From Streptomyces laculatispora (GTDB taxonomy: Bacteria; Actinomycetota; Actinomycetes; Streptomycetales; Streptomycetaceae): 44,816 nt of DNA. The DNA lies in the NCBI RefSeq assembly GCF_017353455.1, contig NZ_JAFMPZ010000103.1, forward strand, positions 1 to 44,816. Direction: 5' to 3'. A program made the position numbers and the translations under genes. Under the pieces are notes generated by a model. It was not told the DNA's origin. It did no database searches and was given only the letters and a program-made list of their open reading frames with translations. Every line of letters starts with the position of its first letter. Position 1 is the stretch's first letter. Shown one piece after another: positions 33,289-43,344 of this stretch.

Positions 33289-34857
33289 TCACTCCCCCGG
33301 CGGGACCCGCTCCAGAAAGGGCTCCAGCAGGCCCTGGACGGCCTCGGAGGCGAAGTCCAGCCCCTCGGCCGCGTCCGCGTCGTACACCGTGTAGGCGCTC
33401 GCTCCGGCGGCCGTCGTGGCGGTGATGTTCAGCAGCCCGGCCCGCCGCTGGAAGTACGACTGGCGCACCGTCCAGCCGATCACCCCGGCCCGTTCCAGCG
33501 CCGCGGTGGAGCGGCGCAGGGCGCCCGAGCGGGTCACCAGGTACGCGCCGCTGAGCGCGTGTCCGAGACCGCGGTAGGCGTCCCGGGCCAGCAGCACCCC
33601 GGCGGGCAGTCCCACGACCGCGCAGCCGAGCGCGATCCAGAGCAGAACGGGCGTCAGCAGGGCGCCGAGCAGCGCGAGGACGAGGACCGGGGCGAGGACC
33701 ACCCAGAGCGCCCGGCGCAGCCGCCGGCCGCGGGCGGCGGCGGGGTGCGCGGTCAGCGGGGCGCCGGTCGGGGACGTGGTCTCGCGCAGCACGGCGGCGG
33801 CGACGGCACCGGCGACCGGCCGGGGCGCGGCGGGCAGCAGGGTGTTGTGGTCGTCGTGCTGCTCCTCGTCGTCCTTGGCCAGTCCGGTGGTGATGGCGTC
33901 GACCCGGGCGGCGCCCAGCAGCCGGACGCCGAGCGGCTCGACGAGGTCGACCCCGCGCAGCCTGCGCTCCTCGATGGAGACGGACCGGGAGGTGAGCAGG
34001 CCGCGCCGGATGCGCAGGGTGCCGCCGGGTTCGCGTTCGAGGCGGTAGTTCCACCACATCTCGACCCAGAGGCCCAGCGCGCCGACGACCCCGGCGAGCA
34101 CCCCGGCGACGGCGAGGAGCGCGATCACCGAGAGCAGGGAGGTGTCCCGGTAGCGGTCGCCGACCCATTCGATCACCCGACCCTGCGCCCCGAACCAGTC
34201 GCTGACCTGCAGCACGGCCCCGGCCGCCGCGCCGCCGAGCGCGGGCGCGACGAACGAGACCGGCGCGTAGCGGATCCAGCGCGGGTCGAGGGAGACCAGC
34301 TCGCCCTCGCGGTGGCTGCCCGAGGTGGCGGCCAGGCCCCGCTCCAGGAGTGCGCGGCGCAGCCGTTCGCCCTCGGCCCGCAGGACCGGGTCGAGCTCCA
34401 GGGCGGATTCGCCGCCGGTGTGCTCACCGGTGCCGATCCGGACGGTGACGAGCCCGAGTACGCGCTGGAGCGGATGGGCGGTGAGGTCGACGCTCCGGAT
34501 GCGTTCGCGGGCCAGCGAGCGCTTCTTGACCAGCAGCAGGCCGGTGTGGAGTTCGACCCGGTCGGCGCCGACGCGGTACCGGGTGCGGCGCCAGCGTACG
34601 TAGTCGCCGCCCGCGCCGGAGGCGATCAGCAGGACTGCGCCCGTCAGTACCCAGGCGACGGCGGGGCCGGACCCGAGGCGCCCGGAGAGCGCGAGCGTGG
34701 TCGGCACGGCGGCACCGGCCGCCACGCCCGCGGTGACGAGAGCGGCGAGCAGGACCGTGCGCCGGTCGAGCCGCCGCCAGTCGGCGGGAGTGGCAGGACC
34801 GCCAGCGCGCCTCTCGTCCAGCGAGGCTTCGTCCGGGGCGGTGTCCGCCGTGCTCAT
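33289..34857 (-). CDS. Membrane protein with bacterial PH domains (bPH2/DUF304, YdbT-like)
   Basis: A 522-residue protein with three bPH2-like blocks, each following paired transmembrane helices: RVGADRVELHTGLLLVKKRS (about residue 95), LRIRRGLLTSRSVSIEERRL (about 288), and SGAYLVTRSGALRRSTAALE (about 435). This matches YdbT-type proteins, which usually pair with a smaller YdbS-type protein; here that is the 167-residue gene upstream, whose stop overlaps this start as ATGA (34854-34857). In Bacillus the ydbST pair has been linked to resistance to a bacteriocin. The function here is unknown. The pair is directly downstream of pgi. Confidence 0.88.
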   Translation of the reverse strand: MSTADTAPDEASLDERRAGGPATPADWRRLDRRTVLLAALVTAGVAAGAAVPTTLALSGRLGSGPAVAWVLTGAVLLIASGAGGDYVRWRRTRYRVGADRVELHTGLLLVKKRSLARERIRSVDLTAHPLQRVLGLVTVRIGTGEHTGGESALELDPVLRAEGERLRRALLERGLAATSGSHREGELVSLDPRWIRYAPVSFVAPALGGAAAGAVLQVSDWFGAQGRVIEWVGDRYRDTSLLSVIALLAVAGVLAGVVGALGLWVEMWWNYRLEREPGGTLRIRRGLLTSRSVSIEERRLRGVDLVEPLGVRLLGAARVDAITTGLAKDDEEQHDDHNTLLPAAPRPVAGAVAAAVLRETTSPTGAPLTAHPAAARGRRLRRALWVVLAPVLVLALLGALLTPVLLWIALGCAVVGLPAGVLLARDAYRGLGHALSGAYLVTRSGALRRSTAALERAGVIGWTVRQSYFQRRAGLLNITATTAAGASAYTVYDADAAEGLDFASEAVQGLLEPFLERVPPGE

Positions 34858-35357
34858 GTGGCGTCCCCGGGGGTGCCCTGGGTGATCCGGGTCAGCCGCT
34901 CGGCGAGCTCGGCCGCCAGCTCGTGGTCGAGGCCCTCGATCCGGACCGCGCCCTTGGCCGAGGCGGTGGTGACGGTGACCGTGGCGAGCCGGCAGAGCTG
35001 TTCGAGGGGGCCGCGCACGGTGTCCACGGTCTGGATCCGGGACATCGGCGCGATCCGCCACTCCTGCCACAGCACCCCCGTACGGACGTACACCGCCTCG
35101 TCGGTGACCTCCCAGCGATGGGTGCGGAACCACCACAGGGGGAGCAGGACGGCGCAGCCGGCGCCGACGGCCGCCAGGACCGCGGCACAGAGCAGCAGCC
35201 AGAACCGGGCCGACGTGAGGAACACGCCCAGCACGGCCAGGACCACCACCGGACCGGCGGTCAGCAGCAGCCACCGGGTCCGCCACCAGCCGACGACCCG
35301 GGGGTCCAGCGTGTTGACCGGTGGCCGCAGCCGGACTGCCCCCTCCCCCGTGGGCAT
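34854..35357 (-). CDS. Small PH-domain membrane protein (bPH2/DUF304, YdbS-like)
   Basis: A 167-residue protein with two N-terminal hydrophobic helices (about residues 28-80) and one bPH2 domain: HRWEVTDEAVYVRTGVLWQE, then RIAPMSRIQTVDTVRGPLEQ, then a VTVTTASAKGAVRIEGLD strand region. It starts at ATG 35357, 4 bp after the pgi stop, and its stop overlaps the start of the larger PH-domain gene. The three genes pgi-ydbS-like-ydbT-like thus form a tight unit. Confidence 0.88.
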   Translation of the reverse strand: MPTGEGAVRLRPPVNTLDPRVVGWWRTRWLLLTAGPVVVLAVLGVFLTSARFWLLLCAAVLAAVGAGCAVLLPLWWFRTHRWEVTDEAVYVRTGVLWQEWRIAPMSRIQTVDTVRGPLEQLCRLATVTVTTASAKGAVRIEGLDHELAAELAERLTRITQGTPGDAT

Positions 35358-35361
35358 GGGT

Positions 35362-37023
35362 TCAGCGCCCCCTGCGCTCGCGGTACGCGGCGACGAGCGC
35401 GGCGGTCGAGCTGTCCAGCTGCTCGGCGCCCTCGCCCTGGGTCAGCACCGGCTCGATCTTCTTGGCGAGGACCTTGCCGAGTTCGACACCCCACTGGTCG
35501 AAGGAGTCGATGTTCCAGATCGCGCCCTGGACGAAGACCTTGTGCTCGTACAGCGCGATCAGCTGGCCGAGCACCGAAGGCGTCAGCCGGTCGGCGAGGA
35601 TCGTCGTCGTCGGGTGGTTACCACGGAACGTCTTGTGCGGCACCAGCTCCTCGGCGACGCCCTCGGCGCGCACCTCGTCCGGTGTCTTGCCGAAGGCCAG
35701 CGCCTGGGTCTGGGCGAAGAAGTTGGCCATCAGCAGATCGTGCTGGGCGACCAGGCCGGGCAGCAGACCCTCGACCGGCTCGGCGAAGCCGATGAAGTCG
35801 GCCGGGATGACCTTCGTGCTCTGGTGGATCAGCTGGTAGTAGGCGTGCTGCCCGTTGGTGCCGGGGGTGCCCCAGACGACCGGTCCGGTCTGCCAGTCCA
35901 CCGGATTGCCGTCCCGGTCCACCGACTTGCCGTTGGACTCCATGTCCAGCTGCTGGAGGTACGCGGTGAACTTGGACAGGTAGTGGCTGTAGGGCAGCAC
36001 GGCGTGCGACTGGGCGTCGAAGAACGCGCCGTACCAGACACCGAGCAGACCCAGCAGCAGCGGGGCGTTCTCCTCGGCCGGGGCGGTGCGGAAGTGCTCG
36101 TCGACGAGGTGGAAGCCGTCGAGCATCTCGCGGAACCGGTCCGGGCCGATGGCGATCATCAGCGAGAGGCCGATGGCGGAGTCGTACGAGTAGCGGCCGC
36201 CGACCCAGTCCCAGAACTCGAACATGTTCGCGGTGTCGATGCCGAAGTCCGCGACCTTCTCGCCGTTCGTCGACAGCGCCACGAAGTGCTTGGCAACCGC
36301 GTCCTGACCGGCCCCCAGCCCGGTCAGCAGCCAGTCGCGGGCAGAGGTGGCGTTGGTGATCGTCTCGATCGTGGTGAAGGTCTTCGACGCGATGACGAAG
36401 AGCGTCTCGGCCGGGTCGAGGTCGTGCACGGCCTCGTGGAGGTCGGCGCCGTCGACGTTGGAGACGAAGCGGACGGTGAGCGAGCGGTCCGTGAAGGAGC
36501 GCAGCGCCTCGTACGCCATCGCGGGGCCGAGGTCGGAGCCGCCGATGCCGATGTTGACGATGCATCTGATCGGCTTGCCGGTGTGCCCGGTCCACTCGCC
36601 CGACCTGACGCGCTCCGAGAAGGCGGCCATCTTGTCGAGCACCGCGTGCACCGCGGGCACCACGTTCTCGCCGTCGACCTCGATCACGGCGTCGCGCGGG
36701 GCGCGCAGCGCGGTGTGCAGGACGGCGCGGTCCTCGGTGGTGTTGATCTTTTCGCCGCGGAACATCGCGTCCCGCAGCCCGGCGACCCCGGTGGCCCCGG
36801 CGAGCTCGCGGAGCAGCCGGAGCGTCTCATCGGTGACCAGCTGCTTGGAGTAGTCGACGTACAGGTCGCCGACCCGCAGCGTGTATCCGGTGCCGCGCTC
36901 CGGATCGTCCGCGAACAGCTCGCGCAGATGGGTCGTCCCGAGCTGCTCACGGTGCTTTCCCAGCGCGGTCCATTCCGGCATCTGGTTGAGCCTGGTTCGA
37001 CTTTGTGCGTTCATCCCGGACAT
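35362..37023 (-). CDS. pgi: Glucose-6-phosphate isomerase
   Basis: A 553-residue isomerase interconverting glucose-6-phosphate and fructose-6-phosphate. Family signatures are present: [48 protein letters not shown], the [19 protein letters not shown] block, and the C-terminal [23 protein letters not shown] 37023 is chosen because GAGGAG lies 10 nt upstream; ATG 37014 ([11 protein letters not shown]) is an alternative. First gene of a unit with the two PH-domain proteins. Confidence 0.96.
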   Translation of the reverse strand: MSGMNAQSRTRLNQMPEWTALGKHREQLGTTHLRELFADDPERGTGYTLRVGDLYVDYSKQLVTDETLRLLRELAGATGVAGLRDAMFRGEKINTTEDRAVLHTALRAPRDAVIEVDGENVVPAVHAVLDKMAAFSERVRSGEWTGHTGKPIRCIVNIGIGGSDLGPAMAYEALRSFTDRSLTVRFVSNVDGADLHEAVHDLDPAETLFVIASKTFTTIETITNATSARDWLLTGLGAGQDAVAKHFVALSTNGEKVADFGIDTANMFEFWDWVGGRYSYDSAIGLSLMIAIGPDRFREMLDGFHLVDEHFRTAPAEENAPLLLGLLGVWYGAFFDAQSHAVLPYSHYLSKFTAYLQQLDMESNGKSVDRDGNPVDWQTGPVVWGTPGTNGQHAYYQLIHQSTKVIPADFIGFAEPVEGLLPGLVAQHDLLMANFFAQTQALAFGKTPDEVRAEGVAEELVPHKTFRGNHPTTTILADRLTPSVLGQLIALYEHKVFVQGAIWNIDSFDQWGVELGKVLAKKIEPVLTQGEGAEQLDSSTAALVAAYRERRGR

Positions 37024-37126
37024 CAGCCCACTTCTCCTCGTCACCGCAGTTCCCCGCTGCCCCTCCAACCTAATTGATCAGGTGGACGGACGGGACGGCG
37101 GCGGGCTGCGGCACGGCGGAAGCATT

Positions 37127-37157
37127 CCGGCCGGGCACCCTGGGGGTGTCCGGCCGG
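37127..37157 (-). terminator. Terminator after the RbpA-family gene
   Basis: CCGGCCGGGCACCC (37127-37140) pairs with GGGTGTCCGGCCGG (37144-37157), a 14-bp stem with one G-U type pair and a 3-nt loop, 11 bp past the stop of the gene at 37168. Confidence 0.75.
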
Positions 37158-37167
37158 TGAACAACGT

Positions 37168-37503
37168 CTAGATCTCGCCGCGGAGTTTCGCGAGGGCCTC
37201 GGCGAGAATGGCCTCGCCGTCCTCGTCGCTGCGCCGCTCGCGGACGTACGCGAGGTGCGTCTTGTACGGCTCGGTGCGCGGGGGGTCCGGCGGGCTGTCA
37301 CGGTCCTGGCCGGCCGGGAAACCGCAGCGCGGGCAGTCCCAGGTCTCCGGTACCTGCGCGTCATGGGCGAAGCTCGGCTGCGTCTCGTGCCCGTTCGAGC
37401 ACCAGAAGGAGATGCGGGCGCGTGGCGCGGACTCGCCGCGCTCGGCCTCCCCCATCGGCCCCGCTCCGACCCGGCTTCCCCGGATCGCGTTGCCACTTGC
37501 CAC
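37168..37503 (-). CDS. RNA polymerase-binding protein RbpA family (paralogue-type, RbpB-like)
   Basis: A 111-residue protein from GTG 37503 with AGGGAG about 8 nt upstream. It has the RbpA zinc-type core: FWCSNGHETQPSF with Cys35 and His39, and ETWDCPRCG with Cys57 and Cys60. A linker follows, then a C-terminal helix region KTHLAYVRERRSDEDGEAIL, equivalent to the sigma-interaction domain. RbpA stabilises holoenzyme and activates transcription with principal sigma factors. The sequence here differs from the RbpA I know (which carries THWDMLMERRT), so it is probably the second paralogue. It has its own promoter. Confidence 0.85.
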   Translation of the reverse strand: MASGNAIRGSRVGAGPMGEAERGESAPRARISFWCSNGHETQPSFAHDAQVPETWDCPRCGFPAGQDRDSPPDPPRTEPYKTHLAYVRERRSDEDGEAILAEALAKLRGEI

Positions 37504-37542
37504 GGTCGTAACTCCCTGCGTGATGGTGCTCGAAGATGCCCC

Positions 37543-37571
37543 AGTCTACGTAAGGCCCAACGCGCGTCCAG
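37543..37571 (-). promoter_or_regulatory. Vegetative-type promoter of the RbpA-family gene
   Basis: On the minus strand CTGGAC (forward 37566-37571) and TAGACT (forward 37543-37548) are spaced by exactly 17 nt, a good principal-sigma promoter, about 40 bp upstream of the GTG start. Confidence 0.55.
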
Positions 37572-37611
37572 TGATTGGAGTTACACCCTCACAGGAATCG
37601 CTTACGACGGG

Positions 37612-37848
37612 TCAGTTGTCAAGCTTGATGAGCAGACCAAGCACCACAATGCATGCGAACCAGCCCAGACCGACCACGACGGTGATCCGGTCGAGGTTGC
37701 GCTCGGCGACCGAGGAGCCACCGACGGACGACTGCATGCCGCCACCGAACATGTCGGAGAGACCGCCGCCCTTTCCCTTGTGCATCAGCACCAGCAGCAT
37801 CAGCAGCAGGCTGAAGACGATCAGGGCGATCTCGAACGCCAAAATCAC
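37612..37848 (-). CDS. secG: SecG, preprotein translocase subunit
   Basis: A 78-residue membrane protein from GTG 37848. Two transmembrane helices (about residues 3-22 and 55-75) flank the SecG loop LMHKGKGGGLSDMFGGGMQS, with the conserved K-G-x-G-GLSxMFGGG pattern. It is the accessory subunit of the SecYEG channel. It lies 113 bp downstream of tpiA on the same strand, behind a hairpin, as is common in actinobacteria. Confidence 0.95.
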   Translation of the reverse strand: MILAFEIALIVFSLLLMLLVLMHKGKGGGLSDMFGGGMQSSVGGSSVAERNLDRITVVVGLGWFACIVVLGLLIKLDN

Positions 37849-37895
37849 GGCTGGTCCCTACTTTCCGGAATTCCTGGACTGCGTATGCGAACAAC

Positions 37896-37928
37896 GGGGG
37901 CCGGGAGGCTGTGCCCTCCTCGGCCCCC
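37896..37928 (-). terminator. Hairpin between tpiA and secG
   Basis: GGGGGCCGGGAGG (37896-37908) pairs with CCTCCTCGGCCCCC (37915-37928) with a small bulge, about 35 bp past the tpiA stop. It should reduce read-through from glycolytic genes into secG. Confidence 0.65.
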
Positions 37929-37961
37929 GCAAGGGTACGACGGATCCGCGCTACCGCATAC

Positions 37962-38738
37962 TCACTGGTCGCGGAAGCGGACGATCTTGACGAACTCGTC
38001 GGTGTCCAGGGCGGCGCCACCGATCAGCGCGCCGTCCACATCGGGCTGCGCCATGATCGCGGCGACGTTGCCGGACTTGACCGAGCCGCCGTACTGGATG
38101 CGGACCGCGTCGGCCAGCTCCTGCGAGTACAGCTCGGCGAGGCGGCCGCGGATCGCACCGCAGACCTCCTGCGCGTCGTCGGGGGTGGCGACCTCGCCGG
38201 TGCCGATGGCCCAGACCGGCTCGTAGGCGATCACGATGGACTCGGCCTGCTCGGCCGGGACGTCCTTCAGCGCGCCGTCCAGCTGGGCGAGCGTGTAGGC
38301 GACCTGCTCGCCGGCCTTGCGGATGTCCAGGCCCTCGCCGACGCAGAGGATCGGGGTCAGGCCGTGCTTGTACGCGGCCTTCACCTTGGCGTTGCAGACC
38401 TCGTCGGTCTCGGCGTGGTACTGGCGGCGCTCGCTGTGTCCGACGGCGACATAGGTGCACTTCAGCTTGGCGAGCATCGGGCCGGAGATCTCACCGGTGT
38501 ACGCGCCGGAGTCGTGCGCCGAGATGTCCTGGGCGCCGTACTTGATCTTCAGCTTGTCGCCGTCGACCAGCGTCTGCACGGAGCGCAGGTCGGTGAAGGG
38601 CGGCAGGACGGCGACCTCGACGGCGTCGTAGTCCTTGTCGGCCAGGGCGAAGGAGAGCTTCTGGACGTGTGCGATGGCCTCGAGGTGGTTGAGGTTCATC
38701 TTCCAGTTGCCCGCCATCAGCGGGGTGCGGGTGGTCAT
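37962..38738 (-). CDS. tpiA: Triosephosphate isomerase
   Basis: A 258-residue TIM-barrel enzyme. Catalytic residues: Lys13 (GNWKMN), His101 (AVGHSERR), Glu173 ([11 protein letters not shown]). [11 protein letters not shown] is the phosphate-binding loop. It interconverts dihydroxyacetone phosphate and glyceraldehyde-3-phosphate. It begins 6 bp after the pgk stop. Confidence 0.97.
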   Translation of the reverse strand: MTTRTPLMAGNWKMNLNHLEAIAHVQKLSFALADKDYDAVEVAVLPPFTDLRSVQTLVDGDKLKIKYGAQDISAHDSGAYTGEISGPMLAKLKCTYVAVGHSERRQYHAETDEVCNAKVKAAYKHGLTPILCVGEGLDIRKAGEQVAYTLAQLDGALKDVPAEQAESIVIAYEPVWAIGTGEVATPDDAQEVCGAIRGRLAELYSQELADAVRIQYGGSVKSGNVAAIMAQPDVDGALIGGAALDTDEFVKIVRFRDQ

Positions 38739-38744
38739 GAAAGG

Positions 38745-39956
38745 TCAGTCCTCCAGTGCGGCAAGGCCGGGAAGCGTCTTGCCCTCGAGGTATTCGAGGC
38801 TGGCGCCGCCACCGGTCGAGATGTGTCCGAACGCGTTCTCGTCGAAGCCCAGGATGCGGACGGCCGCGGCGGAGTCGCCACCGCCGACCACGCTGAAGCC
38901 GGACGAGTCGACGAGGGCCTGGGCGACCGCCCTGGTTCCCTCGGCGAAATCGGGGTGCTCGAAGACTCCCATGGGGCCGTTCCAGAAGACGGTGGCCGCG
39001 TCGGCGAGCTTCGATGCGTAGAGCTTGTTGGTCTCCGGACCGTTGTCCAGCCCCATCTGGCCGGCCGGCATGGCGTCGGCGGCGACGGTGGCGGGGTGGG
39101 CCGGGGCCTTGGTCTTGAGGTCGGGGAACGCCGGGGCGACCACGACGTCGACGGGGAGCACGAACTCCACGCCCTTCTCCTCGGCGCGCCTGAGGTACTC
39201 CAGCACCACCGGGATCTGGTCCTCCTGGAGCAGCGAGCTGCCGACCTCGTGACCCTGGGCCTTGAGGAAGGTGTACGCCATGCCGCCGCCGATGAGGATG
39301 CGGTCGGCCCGCTCCAGGAGGTGGTCGATGACGCCGAGCTTGTCGGAGACCTTGGCGCCGCCGAGCACGACCGCGTAGGGCCGCTGCACGTCGTCGGTGA
39401 GCTTCTTCAGGACGCCGACCTCGGTGGCGATCAGGTCGCCCGCGGCGTGCGGCAGCCGGGCCGGGAGGTCGAAGACCGAGGCGTGCTTGCGGTGCACGGC
39501 GCCGAAGCCGTCGCCCACGTACACGTCGGCGAGCTCGGCCAGCTGGTCGGCGAACGCGCCGCGCTCGGCGTCGTCCTTCGACGTCTCGCCGGCGTTGAAG
39601 CGGAGGTTCTCGATGACGGCGACCTTGCCGTCGGTGAGGGCGGCGACCGTGGCGCGGGCGGACTCGCCGACCGTGTCGGTCGCGAAGGCCACGCCGGTCC
39701 CTAGCAGTTCACCGAGCCGGGCTGCCGCCGGGGCCAGCGAGAACGCCGGGTCCGGGGCACCCTTGGGGCGGCCCAGGTGCGAGGCGACGACGACCCGGGC
39801 ACCGGCCGCGGCCAGCTTCTCCACGGTCGGCTGGACGGCGCGGATGCGGCCGTCGTCGGTGATGGTGGTGCCGCTGAGCGGCACGTTGAGGTCGGCGCGG
39901 ACGAATACGCGCTTGCCGGTGACCCCTTCGGCGAGAAGTTCGTCGATGGTCTTCAT
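38745..39956 (-). CDS. pgk: Phosphoglycerate kinase
   Basis: A 403-residue glycolytic kinase. KRVFVRADLNVPLSGTTITD is the N-domain substrate site, VASHLGRPKG and ENLRFNAGE are 3-phosphoglycerate-binding regions, YAVVLGGAKVSDKLGVIDHL and FWNGPMGVFE are nucleotide-site motifs, and STGGGASLEYLEG closes the domain. Start ATG 39956 with AAGGAG about 8 nt upstream; the frame is open to 39992 but those codons lie in the hairpin region. Confidence 0.97.
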   Translation of the reverse strand: MKTIDELLAEGVTGKRVFVRADLNVPLSGTTITDDGRIRAVQPTVEKLAAAGARVVVASHLGRPKGAPDPAFSLAPAAARLGELLGTGVAFATDTVGESARATVAALTDGKVAVIENLRFNAGETSKDDAERGAFADQLAELADVYVGDGFGAVHRKHASVFDLPARLPHAAGDLIATEVGVLKKLTDDVQRPYAVVLGGAKVSDKLGVIDHLLERADRILIGGGMAYTFLKAQGHEVGSSLLQEDQIPVVLEYLRRAEEKGVEFVLPVDVVVAPAFPDLKTKAPAHPATVAADAMPAGQMGLDNGPETNKLYASKLADAATVFWNGPMGVFEHPDFAEGTRAVAQALVDSSGFSVVGGGDSAAAVRILGFDENAFGHISTGGGASLEYLEGKTLPGLAALED

Positions 39957-39991
39957 CTTCTGGACTCCTTGGAAGGACGAGAGAGCATGCA

Positions 39992-40033
39992 ACGGGGCTC
40001 GAACGGCGCTTCGTTGCGCTGTTCGAGCCCCGT
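39992..40033 (-). terminator. Intercistronic hairpin between gap and pgk
   Basis: ACGGGGCTCGAAC (39992-40004) and GTTCGAGCCCCGT (40021-40033) form a perfect 13-bp stem, with an inner GCGC/GCGC pairing that nearly closes the loop. It lies between the gap stop and the pgk start. It could be an attenuating or partial terminator or an RNA-processing element. Confidence 0.7.
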
Positions 40034-40064
40034 GCTCACATCGAGGTGCCTGCCGATTCGAGGG

Positions 40065-41087
<1,023 letters not shown>

Positions 41088-41198
41088 TTAGGTACGCCGG
41101 TTTTCGACGCCGGCGAGTTGTATGGGATGTCCCCGACCGCCTACGACACTACCCCTCCGAGGCCCTGGGAGTGACATCGAGCAGGGCGGGAAGAACGG

Positions 41199-41236
41199 CG
41201 CAGGCCCGTACTCCCCAGTAGGAGCACGGGCCTGCG
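41199..41236. terminator. Terminator after whiA
   Basis: CGCAGGCCCGT (41199-41209) pairs with ACGGGCCTGCG (41226-41236), and an inner CTCC/GGAG pair continues the stem. It lies about 95 bp past the whiA stop and just upstream of the gap promoter region. Confidence 0.75.
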
Positions 41237-41329
41237 GTTGCCCTCCCCCGCCCCCTGCGACGGTTACGCAGTGTCAACGCCCCCGGGAACGTGGCGCGTT
41301 CCTGCTCCGGCCCGCCGACGGGGCCGGGA

Positions 41330-42319
41330 TCAGCCGACCAGGCCGTCGGCCAGCTCTTCGCTGAGGGTGGATTCCGTGCTCGGGATACCCAGGTCCTGGG
41401 CCCGCTTGTCGGCCATCGCCAGCAGCCGGCGGATACGGCCCGCGACGGCGTCCTTGGTCAGCGGCGGATCGGCGAGGGCGCCCAGTTCCTCCAGGGATGC
41501 CTGCTTGTGCTCCATGCGCAGCCGCCCGGCCGCCGCGAGGTGCTCGGGCACCTCCTCGCCCAGGATCTCCAGCGCGCGCCCCACACGGGCACCCGCGGCC
41601 ACCGCGGCCCTGGCCGAACGGCGCAGGTTCGCGTCGTCGAAGTTGGCGAGGCGGTTGGCGGTGGCGCGGACCTCGCGCCGCATCCGCCGCTCCTCCCAGG
41701 CCAGCACCGACTCATGGGCGCCCAGCCGGGTGAGCAGGGCTCCGATCGCGTCGCCGTCGCGGACGACGACCCGGTCCACGCCGCGCACCTCGCGGGCCTT
41801 CGCCGAGATGGAGAGCCGGCGGGCGGCGCCGACCAGCGCGAGCGCCGCCTCCGGACCCGGGCAGGTCACCTCCAGTGAGGAGGAGCGCCCCGGCTCGGTG
41901 AGCGAGCCGTGGGCCAGGAAGGCCCCGCGCCAGGCGGCCTCGGCATCGCAGGTGGCCCCCGAGACCACCTGCGGGGGAAGTCCGCGGATGGGACGGCCGC
42001 GGCCGTCCACCAGACCCGTCTGCCGGGCCAGCTGGTCGCCGCCCGCCACCACCCGTACGACGTAGCGGGAGCCGCGCCGCAGCCCGCCGGGAGCCATCAC
42101 GATCAGCTCCGAGCTGTGCCCGAAGATTTCGAGAATGTCCCGCTTCAGCCGGCGCGCCGCCATCGCGGTGTCCAGCTCCGCCTCGATCACAATCCGGCCG
42201 CTCACCAGGTGCAGCCCACCCGCGAACCGAAGAATCGCCGAGACTTCTGCCTTCCTGCAGCAGGTCCGGGTTACGGGAAGCCGAGAGATTTCGTCCTTCA
42301 CCGCTGGCGTCATCGCCAT
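41330..42319 (-). CDS. whiA: WhiA, sporulation/cell-division transcriptional regulator
   Basis: A 329-residue protein of near-invariant Streptomyces sequence. The N-terminal two thirds form the LAGLIDADG homing-endonuclease-like fold lacking nuclease residues ([36 protein letters not shown]). The C-terminus is a helix-turn-helix (about residues 245-315; [20 protein letters not shown]). WhiA acts with WhiB to switch aerial hyphae to septation. ATG 42319 (MAMTPAV) gives a 10-bp overlap with yvcK; ATG 42313 (MTPAV) would make an ATGA overlap. Confidence 0.97.
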   Translation of the reverse strand: MAMTPAVKDEISRLPVTRTCCRKAEVSAILRFAGGLHLVSGRIVIEAELDTAMAARRLKRDILEIFGHSSELIVMAPGGLRRGSRYVVRVVAGGDQLARQTGLVDGRGRPIRGLPPQVVSGATCDAEAAWRGAFLAHGSLTEPGRSSSLEVTCPGPEAALALVGAARRLSISAKAREVRGVDRVVVRDGDAIGALLTRLGAHESVLAWEERRMRREVRATANRLANFDDANLRRSARAAVAAGARVGRALEILGEEVPEHLAAAGRLRMEHKQASLEELGALADPPLTKDAVAGRIRRLLAMADKRAQDLGIPSTESTLSEELADGLVG

Positions 42320-43344
42320 GGGCCGATCCTTCCATGCATCCGAAAAATACGGTCGTACGCGGCGGCCAACAGCTCCGGATCATGAATCGGAACGCCGTCG
42401 GGTGAGGCCACCGGCGCCAGCTCGACCGCGGCACCGAGCCGTTTTGCGGCGTCGGCGAGGGACTCGCGGTCGGGCACGGCGGCCTCGTCGGCCAGCACCA
42501 CGTCCAAGGCGAGTTTAGGGGCGTGTCGTCCCAAAACCTCCAAATGACGCTGCGGAGAGAAGCCATCTGTTTCACCGGGTTGCGGCGCGAGGTTCAGCGA
42601 GAGGACCTTTCGGGCCTTCGTCTCGATCAGCGCGTCCAGCAGATCGGGGACGAGCAGATGCGGAATGACCGAGGAGAACCAGGACCCCGGACCGAGTACC
42701 ACCCAGTCCGCGTCCAGAACCGCGGCGACCGCCTCCGGGACGGCCGGCGGGTCGTGCGGGACGACGTGCACGGACTGGACCTCGCCCGGGGTGAGCGCCA
42801 CGGTGGCCTGGCCGCGCACCGTGTCCACGTCGTCCGGGCGCTGCGGGTCGTGTCCCCGTACCAGCGCCTGGAGCTCCAGGGGCACGGCGGACATCGGGAG
42901 CACCCGGCCGTGCGCCCCGAGGAGCTTGCCGACCAGGTCGAGGGCCTGGACATGGTCGCCGAGCTGCTCCCACAGGGCGACGATCAGCAGATTGCCGACG
43001 GCGTGCTCGTGCAGATCGCCCTTGGACTGGAAGCGGTGCTGGATGACCTGGGCCCAGGTCTGGCCCCAGTCGTCGTCACCGCACAGGGCGGCCAGCGCCT
43101 TGCGCAGATCACCGGGCGGCAGGACGCCCAGCTCCTCGCGGAGCCGGCCGCTGGAGCCGCCGTCGTCGGCGACGGTGACCACGGCGGTCAGATCACCGGT
43201 GATCCGCCGCAGCGCGGCCAGCGAGGCGGACAGCCCCATGCCGCCGCCGAGCGCGACGACCTTGGGCTGTGCGCCGCGCTTGCGGCCGGACAGTGCAGAG
43301 GTGGCTCTGCGCAGCCGGCGCAGACGCAGGGTGCGACTGGTCAC
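42310..43344 (-). CDS. yvcK: YvcK/CofD-like gluconeogenesis factor
   Basis: A 344-residue protein of the YvcK family, which binds UDP-sugars and links central carbon metabolism to cell envelope synthesis in Bacillus. The Gly-rich loop is [19 protein letters not shown] (about residues 29-47), followed by [20 protein letters not shown], the family signature. [16 protein letters not shown] is the conserved C-terminal region. The start is GTG 43344, overlapping the rapZ stop as GTGA. The order rapZ-yvcK-whiA is conserved across actinobacteria and firmicutes. Confidence 0.95.
   Translation of the reverse strand: MTSRTLRLRRLRRATSALSGRKRGAQPKVVALGGGMGLSASLAALRRITGDLTAVVTVADDGGSSGRLREELGVLPPGDLRKALAALCGDDDWGQTWAQVIQHRFQSKGDLHEHAVGNLLIVALWEQLGDHVQALDLVGKLLGAHGRVLPMSAVPLELQALVRGHDPQRPDDVDTVRGQATVALTPGEVQSVHVVPHDPPAVPEAVAAVLDADWVVLGPGSWFSSVIPHLLVPDLLDALIETKARKVLSLNLAPQPGETDGFSPQRHLEVLGRHAPKLALDVVLADEAAVPDRESLADAAKRLGAAVELAPVASPDGVPIHDPELLAAAYDRIFRMHGRIGPWR

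Noticed and set aside
32542..37077. 1511-codon plus-strand ORF across pgl, PH-domain genes and pgi
   Set aside because: It runs antisense to well-recognised genes and its product has no family-like sequence. Long shadows are expected at this base composition.
37600..37626. GGAAT-N16-GTT on the plus strand, resembling a SigR promoter
   Set aside because: It points into secG antisense, has spacing 16 where 18 is expected, and has no gene downstream in that direction.
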